6,813 bases of DNA, from contig JANXLW010000420.1 of NCBI GenBank assembly GCA_025354965.1, positions 1 through 6,813 of the forward strand. The letters run 5' to 3'. Origin of the DNA: Betaproteobacteria bacterium (GTDB lineage Bacteria; Pseudomonadota; Gammaproteobacteria; Burkholderiales; Burkholderiaceae_C). Positions 1 through 5,223 of the stretch are shown here, one piece after another (the stretch's first letter is position 1; every line of letters starts with the position of its first letter). The position numbers were made by a program, and so were the translations under genes. A model generated the notes under the pieces. It had not been told where the DNA came from and made no database searches. It worked only from the letters and a program-made list of their open reading frames with translations.

Positions 1-279
1 ACGCCACACGTTTTCAGTCGTGGTGAAGTGCTATTCAAACCGGTGCGCAGCTGGACCAGCCGGTTGACGCGAGCCAGTTACCCGGTGCAGTGGATGGTGC
101 GCACGCCGGCTGATTTCTATACCGTCAAAGCGGTCATCGACAACCAGGAGCTGGACAGCCGCGCGTCCACCGGTGCCATCTATTGGGAAGGCTTGAGCGA
201 GCTGTTTGACAGCAACGCCAAGCTGGTGGGGCGCGGCTACCTGGAGATGACTGGCTATGCCAGCCCGCTACGGCTGTAG
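1..279 (+). CDS. Lipocalin-like (CrtC/AttH-type) protein, C-terminal fragment
   Basis: The reading frame is open from the first base and ends at TAG 277-279, so this is the last 92 codons of a gene that begins upstream. Visible features are a YPVQW segment, an 'LDSR...YWEG' stretch and the ending GRGYLEMTGY. This pattern resembles the C-terminal lipocalin-like domain of the hydroxyneurosporene synthase (CrtC)/AttH family of predicted secreted proteins; full members are usually about 350-400 residues. Those proteins often sit beside FtsX-like ABC permease genes, but the upstream context is not visible here. The biochemical role of the non-carotenoid members is poorly known, so no reaction is assigned. 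The gene converges on the efflux operon, with only 16 bp between the two stop codons. Family assignment rests on a short fragment and is moderately sure; that it is a real coding end is more certain. Confidence 0.65.
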   Translation, partial: TPHVFSRGEVLFKPVRSWTSRLTRASYPVQWMVRTPADFYTVKAVIDNQELDSRASTGAIYWEGLSELFDSNAKLVGRGYLEMTGYASPLRL

Positions 280-295
280 GCAATGTCAAACAACG

Positions 296-1858
296 TCAAT
301 GGGCACCGGCAGCAGCATCTGCTTTGCCAGCACCCGCAGGCTTGGGTCGTGACAGCCAGACCACCGGTATCAGCAGCAGAAAAATAAGTGCCGAGGCGTA
401 GAACACGTCATTTGCGGCCAGCATATAGGCTTGCTGGTCCAGCAAGCGGTTGACCTGCGCCAGCGCCTGCTCGGCTGTCATACCAGCGTTGCTCATGGCA
501 CCCAGTACCTGGGTTGCCGCAAAATTACCCTGATGGATGGACTCGGCCAACTGGGCATGGTGCATGGCCGCGCGGTCCTGCCATACGGTGGTGGCAATCG
601 AAGTACCAAACGAGCCAGCCACAATGCGCACAAAACTGGACAAACCCGAGGCCGCCGGAATTTTGTCGGGCGCGATACCCGATAACAGAATGACCGACAA
701 GGGGATGAAGAAGAACGCCATCCCGATGCCCTGCACCAGCGTGGGCAACATGATGGTGCCGAAGTCGGCCTGGGTGTTGAAATGCGAGCGCATGACCAAC
801 ACCAGGGCAAATACCGCAAAGGAAAAACTGGCCAGGTGGCGCGGGTCAAGCTTGTTGATGTTCTTGCCCACAATAGGCGACAGGATGATGGCGAACAAAC
901 CCACCGGCGCCAGCAGCATGCCGGCGTCGATCGACGGGTAGCCCATGAACTGTTGCAACCACAGCGGCAGCAACACCACGTTGCCAAAAAACAAACCGTA
1001 GCCCACCGAGATAGCCAGCGTGCCAGACCAGAAGTTGCGCCGTTTGAACAACCGCAAGTCCACCACCGGATGTTCTTCGGTCAGCTCCCAAGCCAGGAAG
1101 AAGGCACAACCGACCAAGGCCACCACACCCAACCCGACCACCTCGGGCGAATGAAACCAGTCCAGCTCCTTGCCTTTGTCCAGCATGATCTGCAGGGCTC
1201 CTACCCACAACACCAGCAAGCCCAAACCAACGGCGTCAATCGGCAATTTGTGGGTCACGCTTTCGCGCTTGTGGTAAATCGTCCAGACCATGAAAGCCGA
1301 CATCAGACCCACCGGGATATTGATGTAAAAAATCCACGACCAGTTGATGTTGTCGGTAATCCAGCCACCCAACAGCGGGCCCAGCACCGGTGCCACCAGC
1401 GTTGTAATGGCCCAAAAACCCATCGCCAGGCCGGCCAGCGCCGGCGGATAGCTTGACAGCAGCAGCCCCTGCGACAAGGGGATCATCGGTCCGGCGACAA
1501 ATCCCTGCAGGGCACGAAACACGATCAGCATCGTCATATTCGGTGCCAGGCCGCACAGCCATGAGGTCAGCACAAACAGCAAGACGCTGGTGACAAACAG
1601 GCGCACCTGGCCGAAACGTTGCGACAGCCAGCCGGTCAGCGGCAAGGCAATCGCGTTGGCCACACCAAAGCTGGTGATAACCCAGGTGCCCTGGTTGGCA
1701 CTGACGCCCAGATCACCCGCAATGGCGGGCAAAGACACGTTGGCAATCGACGAGTCCAGCACGTTCATGAAGGTGGCCAGCGACAGGGCGATGGTGCCCC
1801 ACAGGCGCGCCCTGCCCTGTAGTGGTGCCAAAGGTATGGATTGTGGTGCGTTAGCCAT
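296..1858 (-). CDS. emrB: EmrB/QacA-type (DHA2) MFS multidrug efflux transporter
   Basis: This 520-residue inner-membrane protein has the usual length of 14-helix DHA2 drug:proton antiporters. Visible motifs, in order: TM1 with LDSSIANVSLP (about 34-44, with membrane Asp35), the motif A loop GWLSQRFGQ (76-84), motif B around Arg115 (FRALQGFVAG), and motif C/antiporter signature GPLLGGWI (160-167) followed by WSWIFYINIPVG (173-184). A typical 'QAYMLAANDVF' segment precedes the last helix (about 485-503), and the tail is short and Ala/Gly/Lys-rich. By family knowledge it uses the proton gradient to move hydrophobic drugs or uncouplers to the adaptor EmrA; the actual substrates cannot be read from sequence. 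It is the last gene of the operon, 11 bp after the emrA stop. ATG 1858 has no clear Shine-Dalgarno sequence, so translational coupling to emrA is plausible. The exact symbol is by family resemblance. Confidence 0.93.
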   Translation of the reverse strand: MANAPQSIPLAPLQGRARLWGTIALSLATFMNVLDSSIANVSLPAIAGDLGVSANQGTWVITSFGVANAIALPLTGWLSQRFGQVRLFVTSVLLFVLTSWLCGLAPNMTMLIVFRALQGFVAGPMIPLSQGLLLSSYPPALAGLAMGFWAITTLVAPVLGPLLGGWITDNINWSWIFYINIPVGLMSAFMVWTIYHKRESVTHKLPIDAVGLGLLVLWVGALQIMLDKGKELDWFHSPEVVGLGVVALVGCAFFLAWELTEEHPVVDLRLFKRRNFWSGTLAISVGYGLFFGNVVLLPLWLQQFMGYPSIDAGMLLAPVGLFAIILSPIVGKNINKLDPRHLASFSFAVFALVLVMRSHFNTQADFGTIMLPTLVQGIGMAFFFIPLSVILLSGIAPDKIPAASGLSSFVRIVAGSFGTSIATTVWQDRAAMHHAQLAESIHQGNFAATQVLGAMSNAGMTAEQALAQVNRLLDQQAYMLAANDVFYASALIFLLLIPVVWLSRPKPAGAGKADAAAGAH

Positions 1859-1869
1859 TGGGTGATTGC

Positions 1870-3084
1870 TTAGCGACCCAGATTGGCTTTGATGATTCTT
1901 CGCACTTCCTCAGCGGCGCCACTGTCCAAAGATGCATACACATCGGTTTGCAACAAGGCCTGCGGGCGTGGCGCATCAGCTAGCATCTTGCCTTCTTTGT
2001 TGCTGACATCGACCGTTGCTTCCATCGACAAACCAACCCGCAGCGGGTTCTTCGCCAGTTGGGCGGCGTCGAGGGTGACGCGCACCGGCACCCGTTGCAC
2101 CACCTTGATCCAGTTACCAGTGGCGTTCTGCGCCGGCAACAAGGCGAATGCGGCTCCGGTACCCATGCCCAAGCCGGCCACTTGCCCGGCGTATTCGACC
2201 CGCTTGCCATACAGATCAGCCGTCAATGTGACACTCTGACCAATGCGCATGTTGCGCAGTTGTACTTCCTTGAAATTGGCATCGACCCACAACTGATTGA
2301 GCGGCACGATAGCCATCAACGGTGCACCCGCCGCCACGCGCTGGCCCAGTTGCACCGTGCGCCGCGCCACATAACCATCTACCGGCGAAGGCAAGGCAGC
2401 GCGCTGGGTTGCCAGCCAGGCCTCGCGCACTTTAGCGGCCGCCGCCAGCACGCTGGGGTGCTGCTCGATGGCAGTGCCATCCGTCATGGTCTGGTTGCTG
2501 AGCAACTGTTGCCGGGCCACTGTGACGCCGGCCTGCGCTGAGTTCAACGCGCTCCTGCTGTTGGACAATTGCGTTTGCGCATGCTGCAGTTCTTCCTTCG
2601 AAACGGCCCCGTTGCCAATCAGCGATTGACGCCGGTTCAGGTCATCGGTAGCGCGGGCGATTTCGGTTTCGGCGCGCGCCACATCTGATTCACGCAATGC
2701 AATTTGCGCCGTCAGACTGGCATTGTTGGCATACAGTGTGCGCACCTGACGCACCGCTTGCGCCAGGCCAGCTCTGGCCTGCTCCAGTGCCACACTGGCG
2801 TCCGCCGGATCAAGTTTGATAAGTGGTTGACCGGCCTTGACGTAATCGGTGTCATCAGCGAGGATCGCCATCACGGTGCCGCCGATCTGCGGCGTGATCT
2901 GGATGACGTTTCCTTGCACATATGCGTTATCGGTCGATTCGTAGTGGCTGGCCACCAGCCACTCATAGGCAAGCCAGCCAAGACCGACGACGGCAACGAT
3001 GCTGACCAATGTAATGAGCGCTTTCTTACGCGTCGGGTTGGCCGCTATGGGTGCCGCCGGGGTAGGGTTTTGAGGTGCTGTCAT
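1870..3084 (-). CDS. emrA: EmrA/HlyD-type periplasmic adaptor subunit of efflux pump
   Basis: This 404-residue membrane fusion protein should link the inner-membrane antiporter to the outer-membrane channel. A short Pro/Ala-rich cytoplasmic tail ending in RKK (19-21) leads into one membrane anchor (about 22-44). The EmrA-family hallmark ESTDNAYVQG follows (49-58). Next come the first lipoyl half-motif (around IGGTV...VKAGQPLIKLD), a long Ala/Gln/Arg-rich coiled-coil hairpin (roughly 80-215), the second lipoyl half (PSPVDGYVARRTVQLGQRV), and a beta-barrel region with LWVDANFKE. The last 45 or so residues (after VDVSNKEGK) form a tail that may be partly disordered. The gene lies 27 bp after the outer-membrane factor stop and 11 bp before emrB, as expected for a co-transcribed pump. 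No obvious Shine-Dalgarno sequence precedes ATG 3084, but no better in-frame start is evident. Family assignment is secure; the emrA name is by resemblance. Confidence 0.93.
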   Translation of the reverse strand: MTAPQNPTPAAPIAANPTRKKALITLVSIVAVVGLGWLAYEWLVASHYESTDNAYVQGNVIQITPQIGGTVMAILADDTDYVKAGQPLIKLDPADASVALEQARAGLAQAVRQVRTLYANNASLTAQIALRESDVARAETEIARATDDLNRRQSLIGNGAVSKEELQHAQTQLSNSRSALNSAQAGVTVARQQLLSNQTMTDGTAIEQHPSVLAAAAKVREAWLATQRAALPSPVDGYVARRTVQLGQRVAAGAPLMAIVPLNQLWVDANFKEVQLRNMRIGQSVTLTADLYGKRVEYAGQVAGLGMGTGAAFALLPAQNATGNWIKVVQRVPVRVTLDAAQLAKNPLRVGLSMEATVDVSNKEGKMLADAPRPQALLQTDVYASLDSGAAEEVRRIIKANLGR

Positions 3085-3111
3085 GGTGTTGCGAATTGAA
3101 ATGTGTACAAA

Positions 3112-4590
3112 TTATTTTTGGGCCATGGACGCCGACAGTTCAGCTTGGTAGCCGCCCCCCAGAGCGCGCATCAGGGCAACCTGAATGTCAAGTGCGCGGG
3201 CCGCCAGATCGACCGCCACGCGGCGCTGGCTCAGCACCACCGTTTCGGCCGTGAGGACAGTCAGTAAATTGCTCAGCCCCGCTTCATGACGCTGCATCGC
3301 AATGGCGTAGGCGCTCTCGGCAGCGGCTTGCGCGGCGCGCTGCTGAGTCTGCTGGCGGTTGATGGATTGCGCTGAGGCCAGTTGGTCGGCAACGTCGCGC
3401 ACGGCTTCAATCACGGCCGCGTTATAGCTCTCGATTGCCGCATCCAGATCGGTCGCTTTGCCACGCAAATTGGCACGCAACCGGCCACCGTCAAATAAAG
3501 GCAAGCGCAAAGACGGGCCCAAACCCCACTGCTCGCTATTGGCACCCAGCAGGCGGTCCAGCCCAATGCTGGAAAAGCCGGCGAAGGCGACCAGATTGAC
3601 GTTCGGGTAAAACTGGCTGCGCGCATTGCTTACGTCCTGCGTGGCCGCTTCAACGCGCCAGCGCGCGGCGGCGATATCAGCGCGGCGGCCTAGCAAGTCC
3701 GATGGGATATTCATCACCATTTCGATATTCTTGATGGCGGCCAGTGCTGGCAGTTCCAGTTCTGGCGTCTTGGCCGGTTGGCCCAGCAAGGCGTTCAGTG
3801 CATGGCGCGCCAAGGCCATTTGTTCATTCAGACTTTCGATCTGAAGCCTGGCTTCGGGCAAAGTGCCTTCGCTCTGGCGCAATTCAAGCCTTGTATCGAG
3901 TCCGGCTTGGACCCGATCCATCACCAATCGCAATGACTGTTCACGCTGTGCCAACTGTCGGCGTGCCACGCCAAGCTGCTCGTTCAGGCGCAGCAGTTGA
4001 AAGTAGTTGCGCGCCACGTTGCTGGCCAGCAGCGTGCGGGCGGCAGCGGCGTCGGCCTGGGTGGCACGCGCGTTGCCCAATGCGGCATCCAGTGCGGCGC
4101 GGTTTTTTCCAAAAAAATCCAACTCCCAACTGCCCGTGAGTTGCGCTGTACCGGTCACATAAGTCGAACCCGCCAGCGGTGGCGGAATCATGCCGGTGGC
4201 AGTAAATTTTTGCCGCATGGCGTCGAGTGTTGCGCTGAGTTGTGGCCCGGTGGCAGCGTCGGTCACGTCAGCCGCAACGTTGGCACGCGTGAGTCGGGTT
4301 TGCACTATTTTGAGAGACGGGTTGCTCAGCAGCGCTTCATCGATCAGCTGGTTGAGTTGTGCGTCGCCAAACTCGCGCCACCACTGAGCGTCCAGCGCCA
4401 AGGTTGCACTTTGCTCAGCAGACAAGCCCAGGGAGGATGCATCGCGCAAAGTGGCTTGGGGTGAGCTATCGGGCAGGTTGGCACAAGCCGACAAATCCAA
4501 AGCAGCAACAATAAGCAGTGCGGACAGGGTCAAGCGATTGCCACGGCTTGCGACGCTGCGCTCGCAACGACGGGAGTGGTCAGGCGTCAT
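3112..4590 (-). CDS. NodT-family outer-membrane factor lipoprotein of efflux pump
   Basis: This 492-residue TolC-like channel subunit is predicted to trimerise and give the EmrAB-type pump its own exit duct. It has a lipoprotein signal peptide: hydrophobic stretch about 20-33, lipobox LSAC, lipidated Cys36. Two outer-membrane efflux repeats follow. Family landmarks are WWREFGDAQL, ALLSNPSL, WELDFFGKNRAALDA, IPSDLLGRRADIAAA (about 295-308; the family usually has RRPDI, so Pro is replaced by Ala) and PLFDGGRLRANL (about 363-374). The start at ATG 4590 is supported by a strong AGGAG ribosome site with 6 nt spacing, located inside the 3' end of marR, which this gene overlaps by 11 bp. The first 19 residues are unusually long and Arg-rich for a lipoprotein n-region, and part of them appears to come from a dispersed DNA repeat. 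Its place matches emrC of S. maltophilia emrRCAB, but I do not assign that symbol. Confidence 0.93.
   Translation of the reverse strand: MTPDHSRRCERSVASRGNRLTLSALLIVAALDLSACANLPDSSPQATLRDASSLGLSAEQSATLALDAQWWREFGDAQLNQLIDEALLSNPSLKIVQTRLTRANVAADVTDAATGPQLSATLDAMRQKFTATGMIPPPLAGSTYVTGTAQLTGSWELDFFGKNRAALDAALGNARATQADAAAARTLLASNVARNYFQLLRLNEQLGVARRQLAQREQSLRLVMDRVQAGLDTRLELRQSEGTLPEARLQIESLNEQMALARHALNALLGQPAKTPELELPALAAIKNIEMVMNIPSDLLGRRADIAAARWRVEAATQDVSNARSQFYPNVNLVAFAGFSSIGLDRLLGANSEQWGLGPSLRLPLFDGGRLRANLRGKATDLDAAIESYNAAVIEAVRDVADQLASAQSINRQQTQQRAAQAAAESAYAIAMQRHEAGLSNLLTVLTAETVVLSQRRVAVDLAARALDIQVALMRALGGGYQAELSASMAQK
4536..4573. repeat. Dispersed-repeat-like sequence with 6 bp inverted arms, within outer-membrane factor gene
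   Basis: The plus strand reads GATTGCCACGGC, then TTGCGA (4548-4553), an 8 bp CGCTGCGC centre, and TCGCAA (4562-4567) followed by CGACGG. The arms are perfect inverted repeats. The whole closely resembles a short intergenic repeat type seen widely in bacterial genomes, with a core like GCTTCGCTNCGCTCGCAATGACG (from memory). Here it is translated on the minus strand as RRCERSVASRGN in the signal-peptide n-region of the outer-membrane factor. The hairpin is seen directly; membership of a dispersed family is recalled and not searched. Confidence 0.5.
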
Positions 4591-5131
4591 TCGGTTCTCC
4601 TGCAGTGGGTGTGGTTGGGGACAGGGTTTGTGCGTTGTCCAGGATGCGACGCAAAAAACCTTTCAAGGTTTCAAATTCTTCAATCGAAAAACCGGTGAGA
4701 TGCGCGTTTTGAACACTGCTGAGGACGTCCGGGATACCTTTCGCGGCCTGGCGTCCTTCCAATGTCAATTCGATGTTGACAACGCGCCGGTCCTCTACCG
4801 ATCGCACCCGACGGCACAAGCCCTTGGCTTCGAGCCGGTCCAGCAGTCGGGTCATGGCGCCGGCATCGAGCTGGCATTCGCGCGCCAGCTCAGCCACCGT
4901 GGACGCCCGGCCCATGAACAATTTGAGCAGCGGGACCCATTGCGCGTTGGTCAGATCACTGGCTACCAACTGACGCTCTACTTCATGCGCCACAGAGGCG
5001 AGCACGCGCCGGATCATATAACCGACGCTGTCTTCCGGCACGTAGTCGCCGGCGCAATAGAACGCAATACCGGCGCACTGCGCTGGCGCGGTTTGCCTGT
5101 CTGACTTGGCGGATTTTTTTGAAGAACTCAT
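4580..5131 (-). CDS. MarR-family transcriptional regulator, likely local repressor of the pump operon
   Basis: This 183-residue protein is a winged helix-turn-helix regulator. Helix 1 contains SVGYMIRRVLASVAHEVE (35-52). LTNAQWVPLLKL (60-71) leads to the DNA-binding unit TVAELARECQLDAGAMTRLLDRLEAKG (78-104, recognition helix about 89-100), and the wing carries the family's DRR signature at 114-116. The N-terminal extension before residue 35 and the C-terminal tail make it longer than the typical 140-160 residues. Cysteines are at 19, 26, 86 and 106. By family behaviour it should bind a near-palindromic site as a dimer and release it when a pump substrate or other ligand binds. It is the first gene of the efflux operon and has a repeated ATTAAT element inside its own promoter, suggesting autoregulation. 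ATG 5131 lacks a Shine-Dalgarno sequence and lies only about 4 nt from the predicted transcription start. A GTG at residue 31 is an alternative but would remove conserved-looking sequence. Confidence 0.92.
   Translation of the reverse strand: MSSSKKSAKSDRQTAPAQCAGIAFYCAGDYVPEDSVGYMIRRVLASVAHEVERQLVASDLTNAQWVPLLKLFMGRASTVAELARECQLDAGAMTRLLDRLEAKGLCRRVRSVEDRRVVNIELTLEGRQAAKGIPDVLSSVQNAHLTGFSIEEFETLKGFLRRILDNAQTLSPTTPTAGEPNDA
4597..4601 (-). promoter_or_regulatory. Strong ribosome binding site of the outer-membrane factor gene
   Basis: On the minus strand AGGAG lies 6 nt before ATG 4590. It is inside the last codons of marR, whose stop overlaps the new start region by 11 bp. It is the only clear Shine-Dalgarno sequence among the starts in this window, and it fixes the start of the outer-membrane factor despite that protein's odd N-terminus. 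Confidence 0.8.
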
Positions 5132-5141
5132 AAGGCGGCGA

Positions 5142-5170
5142 ATATTAATTGCTTAGGCATTAATTGTCAA
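5142..5170 (-). promoter_or_regulatory. Sigma-70-type promoter of the marR-efflux operon
   Basis: Read on the minus strand, TTGACA (5170-5165, a perfect -35 box) is followed by a 17 bp spacer (5164-5148) and TAATAT (5147-5142, four of six matches to TATAAT). Transcription would begin near 5134-5136, only a few bases before the marR ATG at 5131. The boxes and spacing are seen directly; promoter activity and the start point are inferred. It is the only good promoter found for the four-gene cluster, since the other gene junctions are 27 bp or less. Confidence 0.7.
5144..5166. promoter_or_regulatory. Putative MarR operator between -35 and -10
   Basis: The octamer ATTAATTG occurs twice on the plus strand, at 5144-5151 and 5159-5166, exactly 15 bp apart. 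Because ATTAAT is itself palindromic, the same bases also form an inverted arrangement (ATTAATTGC, then a short TTAG-type centre, then GCATTAAT), a shape common in MarR-family operators. It fills the spacer of the minus-strand promoter and touches both boxes, so a bound dimer would block RNA polymerase. The repeat is visible; its binding by this MarR protein is inferred. It might also influence the divergent ABC gene. Confidence 0.6.
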
Positions 5171-5223
5171 GGCTATGTTTGGTGCGGCAACCTTTTCTGC
5201 CGATTTTGGCTACACTTTGGGTT

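Larger units (their letters stand above)
5132..5223. other. Divergent intergenic region marR / ABC exporter
   Basis: This 92 bp stretch is the only sizeable gap in the window and is A+T-richer than its flanks near marR. Its left half carries the marR promoter and operator-like repeat. For the ABC gene no convincing promoter is seen: TATGTT (5174-5179) and TACACT (5211-5216) each match the -10 consensus at four of six positions, but neither has a good -35 box at proper spacing. No small gene or terminator hairpin was found. Confidence 0.7.

Noticed and set aside
782..1456. Long plus-strand open frame (224 codons) antisense to emrB
   Set aside because: It is rich in Gln, His and Arg with no recognisable domain, and it mirrors the well-supported emrB frame; a shadow of G+C-rich coding DNA.
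3085..3111. TGTACA palindrome in the outer-membrane factor/emrA gap as a regulator site or internal promoter
   Set aside because: Only a 6 bp self-complementary word with non-matching flanks and no -35/-10 pair; chance occurrence is likely.
4102..4120. Adjacent T6 and A7 runs in the outer-membrane factor gene, a possible frameshift site or terminator
   Set aside because: The frame is intact and the bases encode the family-typical DFFGKN segment; the symmetry follows from Phe and Lys codons, with no stem suited to termination.
4451..5104. Plus-strand open frame of 217 codons opposite marR and the start of the outer-membrane factor
   Set aside because: It spans two genes with clear family motifs on the other strand, has no recognisable domain, and would run through the marR/outer-membrane factor junction.
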